Part shown: piece after piece, positions 26,350 through 34,759 of the stretch
Layout: every line of letters begins with the position of its first letter
Numbering within the stretch: the first letter of the stretch is position 1
Source of the DNA: Streptomyces sp. NBC_00569
GTDB taxonomy: Bacteria; Actinomycetota; Actinomycetes; Streptomycetales; Streptomycetaceae
Reading direction: 5' to 3'
Length of the DNA stretch: 64,000 bases
Assembly (NCBI RefSeq): GCF_036345255.1
Contig: NZ_CP107783.1
Span: 7,743,001-7,807,000 of the forward strand
Notes under the pieces: generated by a model
What the model saw: only the letters and a program-made list of their open reading frames with translations
What the model was told of the DNA's origin: nothing
The model's database searches: none
Translations under genes and position numbers: made by a program

Positions 26350-27972
26350 ATGGTGAGTGTTCAATCGCCTCCCGGTGGCCGAGAAATCCCCTACACACGC
26401 GTGCTGTTGCTGCCCGCCGTGGCCATGGCCGCGGCGACCGGAGCCGCCGTCGCGGTGGTGGCGCAGCCCGCGCGGCTCGCCGTCGCCCTGTGCGGCGGTG
26501 TCGCCACGCTTCTGCTGATCCTGGTGGCCGCCGAGGCGGTACGCCGCGGCCGCACGATCAAGTGGGAGCGGGCCCAGTCCGCCCGCCACGTCGCGCACCT
26601 GGAACGCAGCCTCGCCGCCCGTGACGACGAGGCCCAGTGGATGGCCAGGTATCTGCTGCCCGAGTCCCTGTACCGGCTGCGCTCCGGCGACACGGCCTCG
26701 GAAGCCGTCAAGGTCGTCGTCGAGAGCGACCCCGCGCACTCCCAACTGGCCGACGCCCAGCGCAGGTTGATGGCCGAGGTGCTCGACCTCATCGACCGCG
26801 AGGAGAACATGCGCGACGCCGCGCAGCGCGCCTTCGTCTCCATCGCGCGCCGCGTCCAGTCCATCGTGCACAAGCAGAACGCCGAACTGCGCGAGATGGA
26901 GGAGGACCACGGCCGCAACCCCGAGGTCTTCGACGACCTCCTGCGCATCGACCACGGCACCGCGCTGATCGGCCGGCTCGCCGACTCCATCACCGTCCTC
27001 GGCGGCGCCCGCCCCGGCCGCCAGTGGCCCCGGCCGGTGCCGCTCTACAGCGTGCTGCGCGGCGCCATGTCGCGCATCCTCGAATACCCCCGCATCGAGC
27101 TGCACTCGATCGCCAAGGTCGCCATCCGCGGCATCTCCGTCGAGCCGCTCATCCACGCGCTCGCCGAGCTCATGGACAACGCGACGCGCTACTCGCCGCC
27201 GCAGACCAAGGTGCATGTCACCGCGGTCGAGGTGCAGACCGGCATCGCCATCGAGATCGAGGACGGCGGCGTCAGCCTCAGCGAGGAGGCCCGCGGCCGC
27301 GCCGAGGAGATGCTCGCCCGCGCCAAGGCCGGTATCGACCTCAACGACCTCGGCGAGAACCCCCGCCTCGGCATGGCCGTCGTAGGCCGGCTCTCGCAGA
27401 TGTACGACATGCAGATCGCGCTGCGCCAGTCCGCGTACGGCGGCGTCCGCGCCGTCCTCATCGTGCCGCGGATCATGATCACGACCGACCCCGCGCCCGG
27501 CCTCGCGCACGGCATCGGCGCCTCCGGTGTGCCTCGCGTCAACAACGACGGCGAGCCCATCGTGGAGGAGCCCCGCAAGAAGAAGCTGCGCCGACCCACC
27601 ACGGGACCCCGTCCCTCCGCGCCGCTGATGGCCGCCATGGAGGACGACGTCCCCGTCGTCACCGAGTGGCGCGCCAACGGCCTGCCGCAGCGCCGCAGGA
27701 AGGTCGACACGAAGGTCATCGACCAGCAGATCATCGTGACGCCCAGGGCGCCCGAGAACGGCAGCGGGGCGGCGCCCCGCGCGGACCAGCCCCCGCAGTG
27801 GACGCCCATCCCGGTGCCGGCCTCCGAGGCCGAACCCGAGAAGCCGGACCAGCCCGAACCGGGCCTGTGGGTCGAGGCGTTCATGAACGGGCTCAAGGGT
27901 GACGGGCAGGGCGACGCGTCGGGCGAGCCCACCGGGACCAATCAGCAGGTCGACGAGGGAGACCGCCAGTGA
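26350..27972 (+). CDS. rarA: Conservon sensor histidine-kinase-like protein (CvnA/RarA)
   Basis: A 540-residue membrane protein that heads the conservon. Two membrane spans (~18-66) lead to a cytoplasmic helical region (~80-210) and a HATPase_c domain: N box ELMDNATRYSPP near 275, G1 box IEDGGVSLSEEARG near 305 and a G2-like NPRLGMAVVGRL near 340. There is no clear H-box of a phospho-accepting His, typical of this family. A long disordered Pro-rich tail follows (~390-540). It is thought to regulate the small GTPase of the operon in a G-protein-coupled-receptor-like way. Its stop overlaps the rarB start (GTGA). Confidence 0.92.
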   Translation: MVSVQSPPGGREIPYTRVLLLPAVAMAAATGAAVAVVAQPARLAVALCGGVATLLLILVAAEAVRRGRTIKWERAQSARHVAHLERSLAARDDEAQWMARYLLPESLYRLRSGDTASEAVKVVVESDPAHSQLADAQRRLMAEVLDLIDREENMRDAAQRAFVSIARRVQSIVHKQNAELREMEEDHGRNPEVFDDLLRIDHGTALIGRLADSITVLGGARPGRQWPRPVPLYSVLRGAMSRILEYPRIELHSIAKVAIRGISVEPLIHALAELMDNATRYSPPQTKVHVTAVEVQTGIAIEIEDGGVSLSEEARGRAEEMLARAKAGIDLNDLGENPRLGMAVVGRLSQMYDMQIALRQSAYGGVRAVLIVPRIMITTDPAPGLAHGIGASGVPRVNNDGEPIVEEPRKKKLRRPTTGPRPSAPLMAAMEDDVPVVTEWRANGLPQRRRKVDTKVIDQQIIVTPRAPENGSGAAPRADQPPQWTPIPVPASEAEPEKPDQPEPGLWVEAFMNGLKGDGQGDASGEPTGTNQQVDEGDRQ

Positions 27973-28376
27973 TCCAGCAAAGGGCAAACTTCGACTGGAT
28001 GCTCAAGGAGCTCGCCGACGGCGTACCCCAGACCCGGCAGGTCGTGGTGCTCTCCGCGGACGGCCTGCGCATCGCCCGCTACGGCGGCGACCCCGACGCC
28101 GCCGACCGCATCGCCGCCGCCTGCGCCGGACTCCAGAGCCTGGCCACCGCGGTGGCCAGCGAGATCCCGGACAGCGACGGCCGGATGAGCATGGTCATCA
28201 TCGAGGTCAGCGGAGGGTTCTTCTACCTCATGGCCGCGGGCAAGGGCGCGTACCTCGCGGTCCTCGCCGACGCCCACGTGGACGCCGGACTCATCAGCAA
28301 CCGCATGCGCGACCTCGTCGTACGCATCGGCGCACACCTGACCAGTCCGCCCCGGCGCAACGGGCAGACCGTATGA
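27969..28376 (+). CDS. rarB: Conservon roadblock/LC7 protein (CvnB/RarB)
   Basis: A 135-residue roadblock/LC7-domain protein; such proteins act as scaffolds or GTPase-activating partners of small GTPases. The N-terminal helix FDWMLKELADGVP and the strand VVVLSADGLRIARYGG are characteristic, as is the final RMRDLVVRIGAHL. It starts at GTG 27969 overlapping the rarA stop, and its own stop overlaps the rarC start, so the genes are translationally coupled. Confidence 0.93.
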   Translation: MIQQRANFDWMLKELADGVPQTRQVVVLSADGLRIARYGGDPDAADRIAAACAGLQSLATAVASEIPDSDGRMSMVIIEVSGGFFYLMAAGKGAYLAVLADAHVDAGLISNRMRDLVVRIGAHLTSPPRRNGQTV

Positions 28377-28771
28377 CGCATCCCCCGCAACCCTCCCGGG
28401 CGGAGCCGCCGCAGCGCGAACGCCGCGGACAGGACGGCAAGGGCGCCAACCCCGAACGTCTGTACACCATCACGGGCGGCGGCGAGGGGGCCGAGCGCGC
28501 GCCACTCGACCTGGTCACCCTGATCATCGCGCGCGCCGACCCCCCTCCCGCTGCGCCGCCCGAGCAGGCAGCCCTGTTACGGCTGTGCAAGTCGCCCCTG
28601 TCCACGGCCGAGATCTCGGCCTACCTCAGTCTGCCGTTCAGCGTGGTCACCGTGCTGCTCGGCGAACTCCTCGCGGCCGAACTGGTCCAGGCGCGCGCCC
28701 CCGTCATCCGCGGCGCCGTCGCCGACCGTTCCCTCCTCGAAGCGGTGATGCATGGACTTCAAAAGCTCTGA
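28373..28771 (+). CDS. rarC: Conservon DUF742 protein (CvnC/RarC)
   Basis: A 132-residue DUF742 protein. The N-terminal third is polar and disordered. The rest forms a winged-helix-like domain (RLYTITGGG..., then CKSPLSTAEISAYLSLPFSVVTVLLGELLAAELV), which suggests DNA or protein binding. It starts at ATGA overlapping rarB and overlaps rarD by 20 bases. In other conservons the four products form a complex at the membrane. Confidence 0.92.
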   Translation: MTHPPQPSRAEPPQRERRGQDGKGANPERLYTITGGGEGAERAPLDLVTLIIARADPPPAAPPEQAALLRLCKSPLSTAEISAYLSLPFSVVTVLLGELLAAELVQARAPVIRGAVADRSLLEAVMHGLQKL

Positions 28772-29384
28772 CACGCTCCGGGACGGACCCCACATTCCGG
28801 GGCCCCGGAGCGAGGACCATCTGCCCGACACGGTCACGGCTGCAGTGAAGGTCGTCATCGTGGGCGGATTCGGCGTGGGCAAGACCACGATGGTGGGATC
28901 CGTCAGCGAGATCAGGCCGCTCACCACCGAAGAGACCATGACCCAGGCGGGCATCGGAGTCGACGACAACTACGGCTCCGAGACGAAGACCGCCACCACG
29001 GTCGCCATGGACTTCGGACGCATCAGCATCACGGACGAGCTGGTGCTCTACCTCTTCGGCACCCCGGGCCAGGAGCGCTTCTGGTTCCTGTGGAACGGCC
29101 TGTTCGAGGGCGCACTCGGCGCCGTCGTGCTCATCGACACCCGCCGCCTCGAAGTCAGCTTCGACGTGATCGGGCGCCTGGAGGAGCGCGGCGTGCCGTT
29201 CGTCATCGCCAACAACGCCTTCCCCGACGGCCCGCGCTACCCCGCCGACGAACTGCGCCAGGCCCTCGACCTCGACCCGGGCGTCCCGATCCTCGAGTGC
29301 GACGCCCGGCGCCGCGCCTCCAGCCGGGACGTCCTGATGACGCTGATGCGCTATCTGCACGAACTGGCGCTCGCCCGCGTCTGA
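28752..29384 (+). CDS. rarD: Conservon small GTPase (CvnD/RarD)
   Basis: A 210-residue Ras/MglA-like GTPase. The G1/P-loop is GGFGVGKTT near residue 38, a switch-I region with Thr follows (EETMTQAGIG), and G3 is GTPGQERFWFLW near 97, with Gln as in active Ras. The usual NKxD guanine motif is changed to NNAF near 155, a feature of this family. It acts as the nucleotide switch of the conservon. ATG 28752 lies within the rarC end. Confidence 0.93.
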   Translation: MDFKSSDTLRDGPHIPGPRSEDHLPDTVTAAVKVVIVGGFGVGKTTMVGSVSEIRPLTTEETMTQAGIGVDDNYGSETKTATTVAMDFGRISITDELVLYLFGTPGQERFWFLWNGLFEGALGAVVLIDTRRLEVSFDVIGRLEERGVPFVIANNAFPDGPRYPADELRQALDLDPGVPILECDARRRASSRDVLMTLMRYLHELALARV

Positions 29385-29461
29385 TCCCGCGGGTGCCCTG
29401 CCGCCCTCTTCCCCGACACAGCCTTTCCACACAGACTTTCCACACCACCGGAGCGATCACC

Positions 29462-30949
29462 GTGACGACTCCCCCCCACCCACACGCCGGGACGGACGAG
29501 GCCGCGCTCAGTCCGCCGCCCGGCTGCCCGGCCCACGCCCTGGGCCCCGGCGGCCTGCGCCGGCTCTACGGTCCCGAGGCGGACGACGACATCGCGGCCG
29601 TGTACGAGAAGCTGCGCGCCGAACACGGCCCCGTCGCCCCCGTCCTGATCCACGACGACGTGCCGATGTGGGCGGTCCTCGGGCACAGCGAGAACCTGCA
29701 CATGGTCCGCTCGACCTCCCAGTTCAACCGCGACGCGCGCCACTGGAACGCCGTCCTCGACGGCAGCGTCACCCCCACCAACCCCCTCGCGCCCGTCTTC
29801 AGCTGGCAGCCGATCTGCAGCTTCGCCGAGGGCGCCGACCACCAGCGGCTGCGCGGCGCGGTCACCGGGGCGATCGGCACCATCGAGGCCCGGGGCCTGC
29901 GGCGCTTCATCAACCGCGCCTCGAACGAGCTGGTCAACAAGATCTGCGAGATCGGCGAGGCGGACGTCGTCAGCCAGTTCGCCGAGCATCTGCCGATGAT
30001 GGTGATGTGCCGGATCTTCGGCATGCCCGAGGAGTACAACGAGCGGATGGTGCAGGCCGCCCGCGACATGATCAAGGGCACCGAGACCGCCATCGCCAGC
30101 AACGAATACATCATGGGCGTCCTCACCAGGCTGACCGCCCGCCGCCGGGCCCACCCCGAGGCCGACTTCACCAGCCACCTCATCGCCCAGCCCGCCGCCC
30201 TCGACGACGACGAGGTCGCCCAGCACCTGCGCCTCGTCCTGATCGCCGCGTACGAGGCCACGGCCAACCTCATCGCGAACGTCCTGCGCGTGGTCCTCAC
30301 CGACCCCCGCTTCCGCGCCCGGCTCAACGGCGGCCAGATGACCGTGCCCGAGGCGGTCGAGCAGTCCCTGTGGGACGAGCCGCCGTTCAGCGCCATGGTC
30401 GGCTACTTCGCCAAGGAGGACACCGAGCTCGGCGGCCGGCACATCCGCCGGGGCGACGGGCTGATCTTCGGCATCGCGCCCGGCAACGTCGACCCCGTCG
30501 TACGCCCCGACCTGTCCGCCAACATGCAGGGCAACCGCTCGCACCTCGCCTTCGGCGGCGGACCGCACGAGTGCCCCGGACAGGACATCGGCCGCGCCAT
30601 CGCCGACATCGGCGTCGACGCGCTCCTGATGCGCCTTCCCGATGTCGAACTCTCGGTGCACGAGCACGAGTTGCGCTGGCGCTCCTCGATCCTCTCGCAG
30701 CACCTGGTGGAGCTGCCGGTGAAGTTCGAGCCGCGTCCGCCGCAGGACGTCGTCGCCAAGCCCGGCATCCGGCCGGTCCCGGAGCCGCGCGACGAATGGC
30801 AGGTGTCGACGCACGCCCCGCCGGCGCCCGCCCCCGTTCCGGCGGCCGCCCCGGAGCCGCAGCAGCAGCCGCCGGCAGCGTTCCCGGAGCCCGCCGCACC
30901 ACCGCAGGGCGCCTGGCGGCGCTTCCTGCGCTGGTGGCGCGGCTACTGA
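29462..30949 (+). CDS. rarE: Conservon cytochrome P450 (RarE/CYP157-like) lacking the ExxR motif
   Basis: A 495-residue P450-fold protein. The heme-thiolate motif FGGGPHECPG is intact (C371). The K-helix ExxR motif reads EQSLW (300-304), as described for the CYP157 family, which lacks ExxR. The I-helix segment AAYEAT (262-267) has Glu but Ala where the oxygen-activating Thr normally sits. A Pro-rich tail of ~60 residues ends in basic and aromatic residues. GTG 29462 has CCGGAG 9 bases upstream. It is the last gene of the conservon; its role could be structural or sensory rather than catalytic. Confidence 0.9.
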   Translation: MTTPPHPHAGTDEAALSPPPGCPAHALGPGGLRRLYGPEADDDIAAVYEKLRAEHGPVAPVLIHDDVPMWAVLGHSENLHMVRSTSQFNRDARHWNAVLDGSVTPTNPLAPVFSWQPICSFAEGADHQRLRGAVTGAIGTIEARGLRRFINRASNELVNKICEIGEADVVSQFAEHLPMMVMCRIFGMPEEYNERMVQAARDMIKGTETAIASNEYIMGVLTRLTARRRAHPEADFTSHLIAQPAALDDDEVAQHLRLVLIAAYEATANLIANVLRVVLTDPRFRARLNGGQMTVPEAVEQSLWDEPPFSAMVGYFAKEDTELGGRHIRRGDGLIFGIAPGNVDPVVRPDLSANMQGNRSHLAFGGGPHECPGQDIGRAIADIGVDALLMRLPDVELSVHEHELRWRSSILSQHLVELPVKFEPRPPQDVVAKPGIRPVPEPRDEWQVSTHAPPAPAPVPAAAPEPQQQPPAAFPEPAAPPQGAWRRFLRWWRGY

Positions 30950-30967
30950 CCGGGCCGCGCGCAGGCG

Positions 30968-31942
30968 TTACGAGGGGTGCGTGGGCGCCGTCGGCCCGCC
31001 GCCCGCCCACTCCTCGTACGCCGACCAGGCCTCGAGCATCCGCCCGCTCTCGAATCGGTGCTCCCGGCCCGTCACGGGATCCCTGAACTCCAGGGTCCGG
31101 GCGAGGAGTTGGAGCGGGCGGCGGAAGTCGTCCGGCGCCACCTCGTCGAGGATCGCCGGGTAGATCGGGTCACCGAGGATCGGCAGGCCGAGCGCGTTCA
31201 TGTGGACGCGCAGCTGGTGGGTGCGGCCGGTGTGGGGGAGCAGCCGGTAGCGGCCGAGCCCACCGCGGTGCCCGACGAGCTCGATCCGGCTCTCCGCGTT
31301 CGGCTCCGCGCCGGGTACTTCGCGCGCGGCCAGCACCCCGCGCTCCTTCTCGATCCGGCTGCGCACGGTCCTCGGCAGGGCGATTCCCGGGTCGTGGGCG
31401 GCCACCGCCTCGTACTCCTTGCGTACGCGCTTGTCGCCGAACAGTGTCTGGTACGCGCCGCGTTCCTCGGGCCGGACGACGAACAGGACGAGGCCCGAGG
31501 TGAGCCGGTCGAGCCGGTGCGCCGGACCGAGCGCCGGCAGGTTCAACTCGCGCCGCAGGCGCGCCAGCGCGGTCTCGGTGACATGGCTGCCGCGCGGCGT
31601 CGTCGCAAGGAAGTGCGGCTTGTCGGCGACGACGATGTGCTCGTCCCGGTACACGATCCCGATGGGGAACGGCACCGGCACCTCGGGCGCCAGGTCGCGG
31701 TGGAACCACACCCAGGCGCCCGGCACATACGGCGCGTCCGCCGTCACCGCGGCCCCGTCCGCGCCCACGATCCGCCCCTCGCGCAGCATCGCGTCGATCA
31801 CCGCGGGTCCGGGCGCGAGCCGCTCCACGAGATGGTCGCGCACGGTGCTCCAGGCGCCGTCGAGCGGCAGCATGACCCGGAAGGCGTCGATGCCGTCGCG
31901 CTGCGGCAGCGGGGAGGGCGGAATGCGCCGCTTACGTCTCAT
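30968..31942 (-). CDS. RluA-family RNA pseudouridine synthase
   Basis: A 324-residue enzyme that isomerises uridine to pseudouridine in rRNA or tRNA. The catalytic motif PAHRLDRLTSGLVLF with its Asp lies near residue 145, followed by KEYEAVA and the GRTHQLRVHMNALGLPILGDPIYP motif. ATG 31942 gives the basic start RRKRR; the first ~100 residues resemble a degenerate S4-like or family-specific N-domain. The exact target nucleotide cannot be read from the sequence. Confidence 0.9.
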   Translation of the reverse strand: MRRKRRIPPSPLPQRDGIDAFRVMLPLDGAWSTVRDHLVERLAPGPAVIDAMLREGRIVGADGAAVTADAPYVPGAWVWFHRDLAPEVPVPFPIGIVYRDEHIVVADKPHFLATTPRGSHVTETALARLRRELNLPALGPAHRLDRLTSGLVLFVVRPEERGAYQTLFGDKRVRKEYEAVAAHDPGIALPRTVRSRIEKERGVLAAREVPGAEPNAESRIELVGHRGGLGRYRLLPHTGRTHQLRVHMNALGLPILGDPIYPAILDEVAPDDFRRPLQLLARTLEFRDPVTGREHRFESGRMLEAWSAYEEWAGGGPTAPTHPS

Positions 31943-32020
31943 CGCGGCCCAGCCTACGGGCGGCCGCCGGTCCCCAGGAACCACGGACGGAGGCGGGCGG
32001 CCGGGGGCAGGATGGGGCCC

Positions 32021-32617
32021 ATGCCGATCACGATTGCGCAGGTCCTGGCCACCGGCACGCTCGCCCGCGGCCCTCAGCCCACCATCGAGGCCGAGGGCGG
32101 CCTCGTCCTGAGGCCCTGGCGGGACGACGACGTGCCCGCCGTGTACGCGGCGTTCCGCGACCCGACGATCCAGCACTGGCACGCGCGGGTCGCGGAGTCC
32201 GAGGACGAGGCGCGCGGCTGGATGGAGGAGTGGAGGGACGCCTGGGAGGGTGAGCAGAGGGCGAGTTGGGCCCTCGCCACGGCGGACACCGGCGAGGTGG
32301 TGGGCCGCACGGGGCTGCGGTCCCTGTCCCTGCACGAAGGACTGGCCGAGGTCGCGTACTGGGTCCTGCCCGCGGCGCGGGGCGCCGGTGTCGCCCCGCG
32401 CGCCGTCGCCGCGCTGTCCCGCTGGGCGCTCGACGAGATCGGCTTCCACCGCCTCGAACTCCAGCACGCCGTCAGCAACATGGCGTCCTGCCGGGTCGCC
32501 CTCAAGTCGGGGTTCGCCCTGGAGGGAACGAAGCGCAGCGCGCTCCTGCACGCGGACGGCTGGCACGACTGCCACCTCCACGCGCGCGTGCGGGGGGACC
32601 GCCGTCCGCAGGTGTGA
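32021..32617 (+). CDS. GNAT-family N-acetyltransferase (RimJ/RimL-like)
   Basis: A 198-residue acetyltransferase of the ribosomal-protein-modifier type. It has LVLRPWRDDDVPAVYAAFRDP at the start of the fold and an acetyl-CoA loop in AYWVLPAARGAGVAPRAVAAL, followed by LELQHAVSNMASCRVALKSGF, the typical C-terminal motif. ATG 32021 (AGGA eight bases upstream) was preferred over in-frame ATG 32012. It is divergent from the pseudouridine synthase gene with 78 bases between; the substrate is unknown. Confidence 0.87.
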   Translation: MPITIAQVLATGTLARGPQPTIEAEGGLVLRPWRDDDVPAVYAAFRDPTIQHWHARVAESEDEARGWMEEWRDAWEGEQRASWALATADTGEVVGRTGLRSLSLHEGLAEVAYWVLPAARGAGVAPRAVAALSRWALDEIGFHRLELQHAVSNMASCRVALKSGFALEGTKRSALLHADGWHDCHLHARVRGDRRPQV

Positions 32618-32675
32618 CGCGGCCGCGACCCGGACCTGCCGCGGTCGCCGCCACCAGATCCCCGCACCGAAGTCC

Positions 32676-32710
32676 GCGCCTCTTGCGCACGCGCCTCTTG
32701 CGCACGCGCC
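32676..32710. repeat. 15-bp tandem repeat (2.3 copies)
   Basis: GCGCCTCTTGCGCAC occurs twice in perfect tandem (32676-32690, 32691-32705) followed by GCGCC, just upstream of the padR promoter. Confidence 0.95.
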
Positions 32711-32729
32711 GCTTTCGCGATACATCGTG

Positions 32730-32758
32730 TGTTGACCTCGATGGTCTATCGCGATATG
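32730..32758 (+). promoter_or_regulatory. padR promoter with palindromic operator in the spacer
   Basis: TTGACC (32730-32735), 17 bases, TATGTT (32753-32758) is the best consensus-like promoter in the window. The perfect 10-bp palindrome TATCGCGATA (32745-32754) covers the spacer and the start of the -10. A second TCGCGATA lies at 32713-32720. This layout predicts steric autorepression by PadR. Confidence 0.7.
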
Positions 32759-32814
32759 TTCGGCTACGGATATTCGGATACGGGGTGTCGGGTGCGAGGG
32801 GTGAGGTGAGGTCC

Positions 32815-33462
32815 GTGGCCACGAAGCGGCGCAAGCTGGGCAATCCGCTGGCCCTCGCGGTGATGGTGCTGCTCATGGAGAAGCCCATGCACCCGTACGA
32901 GATCGCGCAGACCCTGCGCCGGCGTGGCAAGGACACCACGACGAAGATCAACTACGGCTCGCTCTACACGGTCGTCCAGAACCTGGAGAAGCACGGCTTC
33001 GTCGAGGTCGCGGACGTGCAGCGGCAGGGGAACCGGCCGGAGCGCACGCTCTACGGGATCACCGACGACGGCCGGGAGGAAGCGCTCGAGTGGCTCTCCG
33101 ACCTGCTCGCCGTGCCCGCGCGCGAGTACCCGATCTTCGAGACGGCGCTCTCCCTCATGGGGGTCATACACCCCGACGAGGTGACGCGACTGCTGGAGGA
33201 GCGGCTCGCCTCGCTCGAGGTCCAGGCGGCGAGCGCGCGTGGCGGACTCATGAAGCTGTACGAGACGCTGCCGCGGATCTTCCTCGTGGAGACCGAGTAT
33301 CAGCTGCACATGGTCGAGGCGCAGGCCGAGTGGATCCGGGGCTTCCTGCGGGAGGTCAAGGAGGGCACGCTCGACGGCGTCGAACAGTGGCGGACGTTCC
33401 AGGAGACCGGTGAAATCCCGCCGGAGTTCGCCGAGTTGGAGGACACCCGCCCCGACCGGTGA
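32815..33462 (+). CDS. PadR-family transcriptional regulator
   Basis: A 215-residue repressor. The winged helix-turn-helix (~8-90) contains HPYEIAQTLRRRGKDT and INYGSLYTVVQNLEKHGFVE, the PadR signature; the C-terminal ~110 residues form the dimerisation helices (PadR/Vir-C type). GTG 32815 follows GAGGTGAGG. It runs in the same direction as the ABC exporter genes behind it, a usual pairing in which PadR represses a drug pump. Its own promoter contains a palindrome likely to be its binding site. Confidence 0.92.
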   Translation: MATKRRKLGNPLALAVMVLLMEKPMHPYEIAQTLRRRGKDTTTKINYGSLYTVVQNLEKHGFVEVADVQRQGNRPERTLYGITDDGREEALEWLSDLLAVPAREYPIFETALSLMGVIHPDEVTRLLEERLASLEVQAASARGGLMKLYETLPRIFLVETEYQLHMVEAQAEWIRGFLREVKEGTLDGVEQWRTFQETGEIPPEFAELEDTRPDR

Positions 33463-33539
33463 TCCACCCGTGAACCGGTGAGGTTCGACCGAGGAAGAGA
33501 AGAGAGACCCGGAGAGAAGCAGACCGAGACAGACAAACA

Positions 33540-33577
33540 GACCCCGGCAGGACTGTTGCAGCAGTCCCGCCAGGGTC
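33540..33577 (+). terminator. Hairpin between padR and the ABC transporter operon
   Basis: A 9-bp stem (GCAGGACTG with CAGTCCCGC, one mismatch, loop TTGCAG), extended by GACCC/GGGTC pairs after an internal bulge. It lies 78 bases after padR and 154 bases before the ATPase ATG, so it can act as the padR terminator or as a leader structure of the pump operon. Confidence 0.6.
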
Positions 33578-33730
33578 TCGAACCCCGGACCGACCCACCG
33601 TGCGGCGAGCCAGGCGATCGAGGTGCGGCACACCCAGGATAGCCCGGCGCTCTTCACGTGGATCGGTCGTCATCCGCTCACACCCGCGAGCGGATCCACC
33701 GTCGTCCGCTCACACAGGAGAGCCGTCGTC

Positions 33731-34759
33731 ATGAGCACCCGTGCGCCCGCAGTGCAGGCGCGTCAACTCGTCAAGACCTATCCCGGCGATGTCACCGCGC
33801 TCAGCGGCCTGGACATCACCGTGGAACCCGGCACCGTCTTCGGCCTGCTCGGCCCGAACGGTGCGGGGAAGTCCACCACCGTCAAGATCCTCACCACCCT
33901 CGCCCGCCCCGACTCCGGGACCGCCACTGTCGCGGGCCACGACGTGCTGCGGCACCCCGACCGCGTGCGCCGCGCCATCGGTGTCGTCGCCCAGAAGTCC
34001 GGCGCCGATCCCGTCGCCACCGGCCGCGAGAACCTCCAGCTCCAGGGCAGGCTCTACGGCCTGCGCGGAGCCGGCCTGAACCGGCGCGTCACCGAACTCC
34101 TCGACCGCTTCCACCTCTCCGACGCCGCCGGACGCCAGGTCAAGGGCTACTCGGGCGGCATGCAGCGCCGCCTCGACGTGGCGCTCGGCCTCGTCCACCG
34201 GCCCGAGGTCCTCTTCCTCGACGAGCCCACCACCGGCCTCGACCCGGAGGCCCGCACCGCGATGTGGGACGAGATCACGCGCCTCGCCGGCGACGAGGGC
34301 CTGTCCATCCTGCTCACCACGCACTACCTCGAAGAGGCCGACCGGCTCGCCGAGCGCATCGCCGTCGTCGACCGCGGCCATGTCGTCGTCGAGGGCACCC
34401 CCGACGGCCTCAAGGGTGAACTGCGCGGGGACGCCGTCCACTTGGAGCTGCGCGCCCCGGTCCCGGACACGGGCCGCACGCTGCTGGAGGGCGCGCTCGC
34501 CGCGCTGCCGGGAGTGCGCGAGACCCAGTTCGACGGCCGGCGCGTCAGTGTCCGTACCGACGACGGGGCTGCCGCCGTGCCCGCCCTGCTCGGCGCGCTG
34601 GAGAGGGCGGGCGTAGCGGTCACCGCCGCCACCGTGGCCCGGCCCTCGCTCGACGACGTCTATCTCCGCTACGCCGGCCGCCGCTACTCCGAGGCGCAGG
34701 CCGCCACCGGGGACGAGTCCGCCGCCGATGCCCTCGCCCCCGCCGGAGGTGCCCGATGA
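33731..34759 (+). CDS. ABC exporter ATPase (DrrA type)
   Basis: A 342-residue ATP-binding subunit of a multidrug/daunorubicin-type exporter. Walker A GPNGAGKST is near 42, the signature YSGGMQRRLD near 140, Walker B VLFLDEPTTGLDPEAR near 160 and the H-loop LLTTHYLEEADRL near 198. The C-terminal ~90 residues are the DrrA-type extension (DUF4162). ATG 33731 follows ACAGGAGAGCCGTCGTC. The permease gene overlaps the stop codon (ATGA). Confidence 0.93.
   Translation: MSTRAPAVQARQLVKTYPGDVTALSGLDITVEPGTVFGLLGPNGAGKSTTVKILTTLARPDSGTATVAGHDVLRHPDRVRRAIGVVAQKSGADPVATGRENLQLQGRLYGLRGAGLNRRVTELLDRFHLSDAAGRQVKGYSGGMQRRLDVALGLVHRPEVLFLDEPTTGLDPEARTAMWDEITRLAGDEGLSILLTTHYLEEADRLAERIAVVDRGHVVVEGTPDGLKGELRGDAVHLELRAPVPDTGRTLLEGALAALPGVRETQFDGRRVSVRTDDGAAAVPALLGALERAGVAVTAATVARPSLDDVYLRYAGRRYSEAQAATGDESAADALAPAGGAR

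Noticed and set aside
32676..32710. CRISPR-like repeats
   Set aside because: Units are contiguous without spacers and only 15 bp long; no cas genes are present.
33575..33600. tRNA-like T-arm (GGTTCGAGACCC on the minus strand) near the padR terminator
   Set aside because: No acceptor, D or anticodon arm can be folded around it; the bases are better explained by the terminator hairpin.
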